A stretch of DNA of 64,000 nt from an uncultured Pelagibacteraceae bacterium (GTDB lineage: Bacteria; Pseudomonadota; Alphaproteobacteria; Pelagibacterales; Pelagibacteraceae), in the NCBI GenBank assembly GCA_902622545.1, contig CACNQD010000002.1, forward strand, positions 62,001 through 126,000. Reading direction: 5' to 3'. Under the pieces are notes generated by a model. It was not told where the DNA came from, did no database searches, and saw nothing but the letters and a program-made list of their open reading frames with translations. A program made the translations under genes and the position numbers. Positions 40,552 to 49,093 of this stretch are shown here, one piece after another. Position 1 is the stretch's first letter; every line of letters starts with the position of its first letter.

Positions 40552-41664
40552 CTATTGATTAGGAAAGTAATCTTTTAATTCACCTTCTCTATAAACATCA
40601 GCCGTACAACAATGTAAACCTCCACCAAATGCGTATGCATCTCTTAATTCTATAGGGATTACTTCCATACCAAGTTTATCTAATTGTTCAGCCTGATAAA
40701 TTTCACTTTTTTCAACACAAACTGTTTTTGGGTCTAATACTAAAACATTCATTGACAACCAAACAGATGAGTAGCAAAGAGGTGGGGGGGCATTATGTGC
40801 TGGTTGAGCAGAGTCTACAATTTCCCAACCATTCTTTTCAAAGATTTTTCTTTGATCTTTTGGAAGTTTTCTTTGAGGATTATTAATAATTAACCCTTCT
40901 CTAATAGGTGTAAAAGTTGCATCAATATGTATTGGGTATGGATCTCCTGGAAAATTAACTGCGTGCACTCTGTGACTTTTAAAATGTCTTCTTAACCAAT
41001 CAATGCCTTTTAAATTTGTAGTAAAACCGTGTTGCACTACTAAATCTTTTCCAAATCTTAATATGTCTGCAGCATCAAACAAAGGTTCTTCCTCGGTTGT
41101 TACAAAAAATTTTTTTTCTGTCCATTCCAATCTTTTTTTATTTCCTATTTTATCAGACAAATAGTCTTTTCTATAATCAAGATCAGTTAGTCTTGGTTTT
41201 GGAGCAGTTTCATGTTTCATGTTATTATCTTCGTTAAAATATTTTTGTAAAAGCGGTCTATAGTTTAAATATTCAAACCATCTACATCTATAGCTCATTG
41301 TAGCTTCAAGTATTTCATTTCCAACAGTTAATAAGATATCTCTTGCTGGCATACAACCGAACATGCTTTCAACTTCCCAGTCAGGCGTTGAGATTTTTTG
41401 ATTATGTTTTAAAGGTGTTGGTCTATCTACTTTTATTCCTCTTTTTTTTAAAATTTCTGAAAAGTTATCTAATAATTGATTAGCTTTATCAACTGTATCT
41501 TTTAATCTGGGTCCATGAGTTCCTTTCATATCAGAGTCTTCAGGTACCTTTGCATCTAATGCCGGCTCAGGTGCTGGGATACAGCAACCGTCTGCTCTAC
41601 CTACAATAACATGTTTTAATGGATCCCATTCATTCCAACTGTTAACGATAGTTTTGTTTGACAT
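40552..41664 (-). CDS. Glycine amidinotransferase (AGAT family)
   Basis: NSWNEWDPLKHVIVGRADG, LFDAADILRFGKDL, IHIDATFTPIREGLIINNP, AFGGGLHCCTADVYREG. Confidence 0.88.
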   Translation of the reverse strand: MSNKTIVNSWNEWDPLKHVIVGRADGCCIPAPEPALDAKVPEDSDMKGTHGPRLKDTVDKANQLLDNFSEILKKRGIKVDRPTPLKHNQKISTPDWEVESMFGCMPARDILLTVGNEILEATMSYRCRWFEYLNYRPLLQKYFNEDNNMKHETAPKPRLTDLDYRKDYLSDKIGNKKRLEWTEKKFFVTTEEEPLFDAADILRFGKDLVVQHGFTTNLKGIDWLRRHFKSHRVHAVNFPGDPYPIHIDATFTPIREGLIINNPQRKLPKDQRKIFEKNGWEIVDSAQPAHNAPPPLCYSSVWLSMNVLVLDPKTVCVEKSEIYQAEQLDKLGMEVIPIELRDAYAFGGGLHCCTADVYREGELKDYFPNQ

Positions 41665-41670
41665 TTTATT

Positions 41671-42576
41671 TTAATTTAAAGCAATAAATCTTCTATTGTT
41701 TTTAATTATTAAACTATAATAAATTATCGCAATAAAAATTAAGAAACCACCTATAATAGTATTATTAGATGGTACTTCGTTTATTCCCAGAATAGGTAGC
41801 CATACCCAGAAAATTCCACCTATGACTTCAGTTAATGAGAGTAGAGTTAACTCAGCAGCTTGAATAGATTTTGATCCAATTGAATATAAAATTAAGCCGA
41901 TGCATACTAGAGTTCCGTGTACTGAAAAAAGTCCTTGGTTTCTGCTAGATGATAAAAGATTACTATCTGTCTCTACTAAAATAACCATTGATACAATTGC
42001 ACATATCAAGCCAGCAATTGCAACTGTTGTGAATTTTGGCGTCTCCTTTCTCCATCTTAATGAAACTGAAAAAACTGAGAAACCTAATGCCGAGGCAAGA
42101 CCAAACAATAATCCAATTAGTGTACCTGCAGAAAAATTACCAATTGCTATTATAATAATTCCTATTGATGCTAATATAATTGCCACCCAAACATTAAAGG
42201 AAATTTTTTCATGCAAGAACAAAAAGCCTAAAAAAGCTGTCATAAATGGCATTGCTGCAAGACATAACAAAGTAACTGCTGCAGAGGTGTTTGTAATTGA
42301 CCAAATAAAACTGATCATTGCTATGCCTAAACCTGCGCCACCTATCAAACCAGACCAACCTATTCTTTTATAATTTTTATAAAAATCAATTCCTTCTTCG
42401 AAAAAAAGATAGAGATTAAGTAATAAAAATATTGTTACTCCCCTACCCAATAAATACTGCCATGGAACAAGCTCTGGTTGGTCAATATATCTTACTACTA
42501 AGGGTCCAAAAGACCAAAGAATTCCAGCAAATAGAACTACTGGTATTGCTATTTTTTCGTTTTTTAATTCTAGCAT
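41671..42576 (-). CDS. EamA/DMT family transporter
   Basis: About 10 TM segments; VVLFAGILWSFGPLVVRYI. Confidence 0.85.
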   Translation of the reverse strand: MLELKNEKIAIPVVLFAGILWSFGPLVVRYIDQPELVPWQYLLGRGVTIFLLLNLYLFFEEGIDFYKNYKRIGWSGLIGGAGLGIAMISFIWSITNTSAAVTLLCLAAMPFMTAFLGFLFLHEKISFNVWVAIILASIGIIIIAIGNFSAGTLIGLLFGLASALGFSVFSVSLRWRKETPKFTTVAIAGLICAIVSMVILVETDSNLLSSSRNQGLFSVHGTLVCIGLILYSIGSKSIQAAELTLLSLTEVIGGIFWVWLPILGINEVPSNNTIIGGFLIFIAIIYYSLIIKNNRRFIALN

Positions 42577-42631
42577 TTCAGATTCTTAATATTAATTAAT
42601 ATTTTAAACAACTAATTTTTAATAGTTATTT

Positions 42632-42654
42632 CCCAAAATCTAAGTCATTTTGGG
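42632..42654. promoter_or_regulatory. 8-bp perfect inverted repeat (CCCAAAAT-7-ATTTTGGG) between divergent genes
   Basis: Direct reading; lies in the only sizeable divergent intergenic gap of this region. Confidence 0.4.
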
Positions 42655-42714
42655 TTAATTTAATTCGCTTTTTTATTAAAATAGTCTATTGATAATCGAA
42701 AACTAAAACCTCAG

Positions 42715-43128
42715 ATGGATTTACAAATTATAAAAATAGCCTCAGATAATAAAAACCAAAAAATACTAAAAAAATATACTCATGAGATTAAAAATAAAAA
42801 TTCAATTTGTGGTGATGAGATCACTATAAAGCTATTAATCAATAATAAAATAATTAAAGATATTGGTTACGATTGTAAATCGTGTGTATTTTGCCAGGCT
42901 TCTGTAAATTTATTAAGTAAAAAAATAGTTAATATGAATTCTGATAAGGCATTCGATTTATGCAGTGATGTAATTAATTTTTATAAATCAAAAGAAAATA
43001 AAATGATTAAAAGGTTGAGTTTTTTTAAAAAAATTTTAACAAAAAATAATTATTCTAGAAAAGAATGTTTATTATTGCCTTTTGAAACCTTAAAAAAAGG
43101 TTTAAAATCTGATTATGGAAAAAATTAA
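42715..43128 (+). CDS. NifU/SufU-like iron-sulfur scaffold protein, atypical
   Basis: ICGDEITIKLLINNKIIKDIGYDCKSCVFCQASVNLL...SRKECLLLPFETLKKGL. Confidence 0.72.
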   Translation: MDLQIIKIASDNKNQKILKKYTHEIKNKNSICGDEITIKLLINNKIIKDIGYDCKSCVFCQASVNLLSKKIVNMNSDKAFDLCSDVINFYKSKENKMIKRLSFFKKILTKNNYSRKECLLLPFETLKKGLKSDYGKN

Positions 43129-43588
43129 ATTATCATTTTTAGCGGGACTATTTTCTTTTTTTACAATTGGAGTTTTGTCTGCGTTAACTTATAAGACTGA
43201 TTATGGAATTTTTTTAATAGCATCATTTGGTTCAACTATGGTTATACTCTATGGTTATCCAGATAGCCCTTTTGCACAACCAAAAAATATTTTTTTTGGA
43301 CACTTGTTAACTTCTTTTGTAGGAGTAATTTTTGTTTCTTTCATTCAATTACCGTTATTCGTAATTTTACCCTTGGCTGTTGGATTTGGAGTTGGTCTCA
43401 TGATACTTTTTAATGTCCCTCATCCACCTGCAGGTGGAAATCCCATAATAGTAATTCTTGGGTCTGTTTCTTTTGATTACCTTTTAAACCCCATTATGGT
43501 CGGTTCAATTATCATTATTGTGTTTGGAATAATTTTAAACAAATTTATTCTTAAGAAAAAATATCCAAAAAATAATTTGTTTGCTTGA
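43115..43588 (+). CDS. HPP family membrane protein
   Basis: ASFGSTMVILYGYPDSPFAQPKNIFFGHLLTSFVGV...NVPHPPAGGNPIIVI. Confidence 0.88.
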   Translation: MEKIKLSFLAGLFSFFTIGVLSALTYKTDYGIFLIASFGSTMVILYGYPDSPFAQPKNIFFGHLLTSFVGVIFVSFIQLPLFVILPLAVGFGVGLMILFNVPHPPAGGNPIIVILGSVSFDYLLNPIMVGSIIIIVFGIILNKFILKKKYPKNNLFA

Positions 43589-43653
43589 GTATCCTTTTTC
43601 GTGATAGACTAAATCATTAAAAAGACGTTCTTAAAAATTTTAAGGAGAAAAAA

Positions 43654-44853
43654 ATGAAAATATTATGCGTATTATATGACGACCCAAAAGGAGGAATGCC
43701 GAAGTCTTACCCTTTATCAGATTTACCAAAATTAGAAAAATATCCTGATGGAATGAGTTTGCCTACTCCAAAAGGTAGAGATTTTACTCCTGGACAATTA
43801 CTAGGATGTGTTTCAGGAGAATTGGGCCTTAGAAAATTTTTAGAGAGCAATGGTCACGAATTTATAGTTACTAATAGCAAAGATGGTGATGGATGTGAAG
43901 CTGACAAACATATAGTTGATGCAGATATAGTTATCTCACAGCCGTTTTTTCCTTATTACTTAACCGCAGAGAGAATTAAAAAAGCGAAAAATTTAAAGAT
44001 GGCAATAACCGCAGGTATAGGATCAGATCACGTTGATTTACAAGCTGCAATGGATAACAAAATTGATGTAGTTGAAGTTACTTTTTGTAATTCAAGATCT
44101 GTGGCAGAACACATTGTAATGATGATTGTTTCAATGGTTAGAGATTATCATAACCAACACAGAATAGTAAACGAAGGTGGTTGGAATATAGCTGATGCAG
44201 TTCACAGAAGTTATGATGTCGAGGGAATGCATATAGGTACGGTAGCAGCTGGAAGAATTGGACTAGATGCATTAAGAAAAATGAAGCCGTTCGATGTTCA
44301 TTTGCACTATTTTGATAGACACAAACTCCCAGACAGCGTTGAGAAGGAATTAAATTTAACATTTCATAACTCAGTTGAATCTATGGTTAAGGTTTGTGAT
44401 GTAGTTACAATTAATTGTCCGTTACACCCTGAAACTGAAAATCTTTTTAATAAAGATTTGATCAGCAAAATGAAGAAAGGCGCATATATCGTGAACACTG
44501 CAAGAGGAAAAATTTGTAATAAAGACGATATTGCAGACGCTTTAAAATCAGGCCAACTAAGTGGCTATGCTGGTGATGTCTGGTTTCCACAACCAGCTCC
44601 TAATGATCACGTTTGGAGAAGTATGCCAAATCATGGAATGACTCCCCATACATCTGGAACATCATTGTCAGCACAAGCAAGATATGCAGATGGTGTAAGA
44701 GAAATTCTAGAATGTTTTTTTGATAAAAAACCTATTAGAGATCAGTATTTAATTGTAAAAGATGGACAGTTAGCTGGAATGGGTGCCCACTCATACAGTA
44801 AAGGCTCAGCAACAAGTGGTTCGGAGGAGGCTGCTAAATACAAGAAAAAATAA
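43654..44853 (+). CDS. NAD-dependent formate dehydrogenase (D-2-hydroxyacid dehydrogenase superfamily)
   Basis: MKILCVLYDDPKGG, ISQPFFPYYLTAERI, TAGIGSDHVDLQAA, VTFCNSRSVAEH, HMGMTPHTSG-like NHGMTPHTSGTSLSAQARYADG. Confidence 0.92.
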   Translation: MKILCVLYDDPKGGMPKSYPLSDLPKLEKYPDGMSLPTPKGRDFTPGQLLGCVSGELGLRKFLESNGHEFIVTNSKDGDGCEADKHIVDADIVISQPFFPYYLTAERIKKAKNLKMAITAGIGSDHVDLQAAMDNKIDVVEVTFCNSRSVAEHIVMMIVSMVRDYHNQHRIVNEGGWNIADAVHRSYDVEGMHIGTVAAGRIGLDALRKMKPFDVHLHYFDRHKLPDSVEKELNLTFHNSVESMVKVCDVVTINCPLHPETENLFNKDLISKMKKGAYIVNTARGKICNKDDIADALKSGQLSGYAGDVWFPQPAPNDHVWRSMPNHGMTPHTSGTSLSAQARYADGVREILECFFDKKPIRDQYLIVKDGQLAGMGAHSYSKGSATSGSEEAAKYKKK

Positions 44854-44855
44854 AT

Positions 44856-45029
44856 TTGAAAATAAAAAAATTTTTAAAACCTTTTATTTTAACTTATTTA
44901 TTTTTTAGTGTTGCTATAAGTTTTTATCCATCTTTTGACTTTTATTCTTTAAAAGGTCAATTTATTATTTTATCAGTATCGTTATTTAATGGAATTTTAG
45001 GGTTATTAGTAAAAAAAATTGGAGAATGA
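44856..45029 (+). CDS. Small putative membrane protein (57 aa, TTG start)
   Basis: LKIKKFLKPFILTYLFFSVAISFYPSFDFYSLKGQFIILSVSLFNGILGLLVKKIGE; two TM-like segments; 2 bp after formate dehydrogenase stop; not in ORF track. Confidence 0.45.
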   Translation: MKIKKFLKPFILTYLFFSVAISFYPSFDFYSLKGQFIILSVSLFNGILGLLVKKIGE

Positions 45030-45033
45030 ATAA

Positions 45034-46137
45034 TTATAAAACGTAAGGTTCTACTCTCTCCTCTTGCTTTAATACTCTCTCAACAGAAAAACAACCTAAA
45101 TCGATTGTTTGATAAGAGCCTGTTGTAATCAATTCTGTCAAAGCTCTGCCAATACCAGGTGCTTGCATTAAACCTCTTCCAGTAAATCCAGATGCCATAT
45201 ACACATTCTCATATCCTGGGTGTTTTCCAACTACTGCATTATTATCCAGTTTATTGCAATCGTAGTAACCTGCCCAAGCACCAGTCATTTTGATTTCTTC
45301 AAAAACAGAAATTCTGTTTGCTAATCCTGGCCAAACTAATTCTTCAAAATCATTCCATTCTGGTTCCAAATCTTCTGCATCCCATACAGGTTTTGGTGAT
45401 CCAGCTAAATATTCTTTACCTTCGGGTCTCCAATATACACCTGTTGTTAAATCACCCGTTAATGGCATTTCAGGAATATGTTTAGGACATTTAAATCTAA
45501 AAACAGTATGCTTTTGAGGAAAAACTGGAATATCATTTAAAAGTTCATTAGTCCAACAACCTGCGGCAGATACTATTGCATTTGCTTTAATTTCTTTTAA
45601 ACTTTTAATATCTCCTTTAATAAATTCTGCTCCCAATTCTACGGCTTTATTTTTCAAAGCATTATGAAATAAATATGGGTCTATCCAACCTTCAATTTTT
45701 GTATCGGAGTAAGTTGCTGTTTCAATACCCTCCTCACTAATATATGGAAATACTTGTTTTAATTCTGAACCTTTAATATTTTTTGTACCGGCCTCACATG
45801 CTTTATGATTTTCTAAAGCTAAATACTGTTCTTGCGCATGTTCTGGTCCAAAAAGTAGAAGGTAGCCATTAGGTACCATGCTGACTGTTGGGCTTGGGTT
45901 ATTTTTAGTTTTTAGATCACTTGGAACATTTAACAAAAATTCTCTCGAAAACTTTCCTAACATGATGTTCTCTTTTTGAAAAAATTGTCTTCTAAAACCA
46001 CCTAAAGATAATGGAAATGAGGCTTTTTTGTAAGTTGGATCTTTTTCAATTACTTTTACTTTTCTGCCTTCCTTTGAGAGAAAATAAGCTGTAGATGCTC
46101 CAATTATTCCACCACCAACTACTACTATGTCATCCAT
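45034..46137 (-). CDS. FAD-dependent oxidoreductase (DAO / sarcosine dehydrogenase-like)
   Basis: DIVVVGGGIIGASTAYFLSKEGRKVKVIEKD Rossmann; NVYMASGFTGRGLMQAPGIGRALTELI. Confidence 0.88.
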   Translation of the reverse strand: MDDIVVVGGGIIGASTAYFLSKEGRKVKVIEKDPTYKKASFPLSLGGFRRQFFQKENIMLGKFSREFLLNVPSDLKTKNNPSPTVSMVPNGYLLLFGPEHAQEQYLALENHKACEAGTKNIKGSELKQVFPYISEEGIETATYSDTKIEGWIDPYLFHNALKNKAVELGAEFIKGDIKSLKEIKANAIVSAAGCWTNELLNDIPVFPQKHTVFRFKCPKHIPEMPLTGDLTTGVYWRPEGKEYLAGSPKPVWDAEDLEPEWNDFEELVWPGLANRISVFEEIKMTGAWAGYYDCNKLDNNAVVGKHPGYENVYMASGFTGRGLMQAPGIGRALTELITTGSYQTIDLGCFSVERVLKQEERVEPYVL

Positions 46138-46138
46138 A

Positions 46139-46621
46139 TTAATTTAATAAAACCAAAGTAAAATTAAGAATTAATGCATAACAGCTCCAAAGTAAATACG
46201 GAATCATTAGATAAAAACTTAAATTATTTATTTTTTTATATTTGAAAGTTAATATTGCTATAAATGTTAATATTACTATCAAATTTAATAATGCTAATTC
46301 AATGTTGTGGAAAACAAAAAAAACTATACTCCAAGTTGTATTAAAACATAAATGTATTAAATAAATTAAAACTAAATTTATATTATAACTCTTATGCCAA
46401 ACCGACCAAATAGCAATGGCCATAAAAAGATATAAAGTTGTCCATACTGGTGCGAATACCCAATCTGGGGGTGTTAAAAAAGATTTATTTAAGGTCGAAT
46501 ACCATGGCTCTTTGTATGAAATTGTCGCTATACTTCCTATAAATGATGCAGAATAAGTAATTATTGCCAATATAATAAAAGATATAAATTTATTTTTTAA
46601 CATATTCATATTATACATCAT
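46139..46621 (-). CDS. TspO/MBR family protein
   Basis: WYSTLNKSFLTPPDWVFAPVWTTLYLFMAIAIWSVW, five TM segments. Confidence 0.93.
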   Translation of the reverse strand: MMYNMNMLKNKFISFIILAIITYSASFIGSIATISYKEPWYSTLNKSFLTPPDWVFAPVWTTLYLFMAIAIWSVWHKSYNINLVLIYLIHLCFNTTWSIVFFVFHNIELALLNLIVILTFIAILTFKYKKINNLSFYLMIPYLLWSCYALILNFTLVLLN

Positions 46622-46627
46622 TTTTAT

Positions 46628-47386
46628 ATGAATAATAAATCAATATGGATTACTGGAGCTAGCAGCGGAATTGGTAAAGCGCTAGCATTAAAATTTGCAA
46701 AAGAAGGTTGGAAAGTAGCAATTTCAGCAAGAAGAGAAAATTTGTTAAATGAAATATCTCAAAGTAATGAGAATATAATGCCATTTCCTTTAGACGTCAC
46801 AGATAGTGAAAAGTGTAAAAATGTTTTCGAAAATATTAAAAATAAAATTGGGGAGATTGATATATCTGTATTCTGTACAGGTATTCATGATCCAAAATCA
46901 GAGAAAAGTTTAAATCTTGATAAGGTAAAAAAAATTATGGAAGTTAATTTTTTTGGTACCATACACTCAATAAATTCTGTTTACGATTATTATAAAAATA
47001 GAAAATCAGGTCATATATCTATAGTATCTTCAGTAGCAGGTTACAGGGGTTTGCCTGCAGCAGGCGCATATTGTGCGTCTAAATCTGCTCTAAGTAGTTT
47101 TGCAGAAAGTCTATACTTTGATCTAAAAAGATTTAATGTTCGTGTTTCTCTTGTAAGTCCTGGTTTTATAAAAACACCAATGACTGATAAAAATGATTTT
47201 CCAATGCCAATGATTAAATCTCCAGAGTTTGCTGCAGATCAAATGTTCAAGGGTTTAACAAAAAATAAGGGATTTGAAATTCATTTTCCAAAATCTTTCA
47301 CATCTATAATGAAGGTCCTAAAAGTAATGCCAAATGGACTGTATTTTAAAATAATTGAAAAAGGTATGAAAAAGATTGTTGATTAG
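46628..47386 (+). CDS. Short-chain dehydrogenase/reductase
   Basis: IWITGASSGIGKALALKFAKEGWKVAISARR, SSVAGYRGLPAAGAYCASKSAL. Confidence 0.92.
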   Translation: MNNKSIWITGASSGIGKALALKFAKEGWKVAISARRENLLNEISQSNENIMPFPLDVTDSEKCKNVFENIKNKIGEIDISVFCTGIHDPKSEKSLNLDKVKKIMEVNFFGTIHSINSVYDYYKNRKSGHISIVSSVAGYRGLPAAGAYCASKSALSSFAESLYFDLKRFNVRVSLVSPGFIKTPMTDKNDFPMPMIKSPEFAADQMFKGLTKNKGFEIHFPKSFTSIMKVLKVMPNGLYFKIIEKGMKKIVD

Positions 47387-47916
47387 TCTCTCATAAAAAA
47401 GACTGTCAACTCACCAACTTTAAAACCAAATTTAGTTAAAGTCGCTCTGTTGATAGCAACTTTTTCATCTTGTTTAAATATCCAATCATCAAATGAGACT
47501 TTAATATTTTTATTTTTGAATGGAACTAATAAATCATATTTAAATTTAAATGCTGATCCATATTGCACACCAGTTGCTTCTCCAACTACATCTGGTGCGG
47601 TTCCTATATAATTGTTATTATCTATTTTTTTTATTTTCCAAGTTCTTTTTTGTTTTTCACCATCAGTCCAATAAAAGTCTTCATCTAAAGAAATAATATT
47701 GTCATTAAAGGAACCGATTAGATCTGCTTTGAATTGACGTGTCACCTTTCCACTTCTGTCTTGAAGGATGCCCCATGCCTTCACTTTACCATTAAAATAT
47801 TCCTCGATTAGCAAAGTAGGCTCGGTATTTTTAAAATCTTCTGGCTTCATATTATTTGAACAGCTTGTAACTAAGGACAAGGCAATAATCAATAGAATTG
47901 ATTTTATTAATTTCAT
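47383..47916 (-). CDS. DUF3833 lipoprotein
   Basis: Lipobox LVTSCSNN; YFNGKVKAWGILQDRSGKVTRQFKADLIG. Confidence 0.88.
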   Translation of the reverse strand: MKLIKSILLIIALSLVTSCSNNMKPEDFKNTEPTLLIEEYFNGKVKAWGILQDRSGKVTRQFKADLIGSFNDNIISLDEDFYWTDGEKQKRTWKIKKIDNNNYIGTAPDVVGEATGVQYGSAFKFKYDLLVPFKNKNIKVSFDDWIFKQDEKVAINRATLTKFGFKVGELTVFFMRD

Positions 47917-47917
47917 A

Positions 47918-49093
47918 TTATTTATTTTTAAGCAAAGAGAACTGTATTAAGTCAATATTTTTTGATTTAAAGCCTGCTTCACAATAAGATAAATAGAAAT
48001 TCCACATTCTTTTAAATGTGTTATCAAAACCTTGCTTAGATATATGTTCCCAACTTTTAAAAAATTTCTCTCTCCAAATTTTAAGAGTATTGCTGTAATG
48101 CACTCCATAAGAATTACATTGAGTAAACTCTAGACCAGTTTTTTTTGCGTATTCAACTAAGGAGTTTTTTGATGGAAGAAATCCACCTGGAAAAATATAT
48201 TTTTGAATAAAATCCTCTTTTTTTTTATATCTATTGAATAATTTATCATCGATCGTGATTGCCTGAATTGCTGCTTTGCCATCATCTTTTAAATACTTTT
48301 TAATACTTTGAAAATAATTTTTAAGATAATCTTGTCCTACTGCTTCAATCATTTCAATTGAAGCAATTGAATTATATTTATTTTTTACATCTCTATAATC
48401 CTGCATTTTAATATTGATTTTTTCATTGAGACCTATTTTATAAATTCTATTTTTAGCGTAATCGAATTGTTTTTTTGAAATTGTTATACAATCTAGTTTG
48501 ACATCATAATTTTTTCCTATGAATTCTGCGAAACCACCCCATCCACAACCTATCTCCAAAACCTTGTCACCAATTTTAGGCTTAATAAGTGAAGTTAATT
48601 TTTTATATTTATTTATTTGTGCATTTTCCAAATCTAACTTATCATTTTCGAAAATAGCACTAGAGTAAGTTAAAGTATCGTCTAACCAAAGAGAAAAAAA
48701 CTCATTTCCTAAATCATAATGTTTTGAGATATTTTTTTTACTATTAGATTTCGTATTTTTATTAAAAACATTTTTTAAATAATTAATAATAGATAGATCT
48801 AAAATACCTGAAAACTTATGTACAATTTCAATATTTTTAGCAGTTAATTCTATCAACTTTGATAAGTTATCAGTTTCAAATTCGTTATTCATGTAAGCCT
48901 CTGCCATACCAATGCTACCTTTTGATATTATTTTTTTAAAAAAATCTGATCTATTAATTTTTACAAAAACAATTAAATTTTCATCGTTACCAAATATATG
49001 ATTGCTTTGATCATAATCTGTTACAATGATCTTTCCGTATTTAATCATTTTTAAAGCTGAAAAAGCAATTTTTTTTGAAAAATTATTAATCAT
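47918..49093 (-). CDS. Cyclopropane-fatty-acyl-phospholipid synthase family methyltransferase
   Basis: SKHYDLGNEFFSLWLDDTLTYSSAIF, VLEIGCGWGGFAEFIG, SIEMIEAVG, FIQKYIFPGGFLPS. Confidence 0.93.
   Translation of the reverse strand: MINNFSKKIAFSALKMIKYGKIIVTDYDQSNHIFGNDENLIVFVKINRSDFFKKIISKGSIGMAEAYMNNEFETDNLSKLIELTAKNIEIVHKFSGILDLSIINYLKNVFNKNTKSNSKKNISKHYDLGNEFFSLWLDDTLTYSSAIFENDKLDLENAQINKYKKLTSLIKPKIGDKVLEIGCGWGGFAEFIGKNYDVKLDCITISKKQFDYAKNRIYKIGLNEKINIKMQDYRDVKNKYNSIASIEMIEAVGQDYLKNYFQSIKKYLKDDGKAAIQAITIDDKLFNRYKKKEDFIQKYIFPGGFLPSKNSLVEYAKKTGLEFTQCNSYGVHYSNTLKIWREKFFKSWEHISKQGFDNTFKRMWNFYLSYCEAGFKSKNIDLIQFSLLKNK

Noticed and set aside
41900-42373. 157-aa plus-strand ORF opposite the EamA gene
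   Set aside because: Exact antisense to a clear DMT transporter; composition is that of complemented TM codons; no family resemblance.
43630-43646. CTTAAAAATTTTAAG near-palindrome upstream of formate dehydrogenase
   Set aside because: No real loop, A/T only, and overlaps the AAGGAG Shine-Dalgarno; not convincing as a regulatory hairpin.
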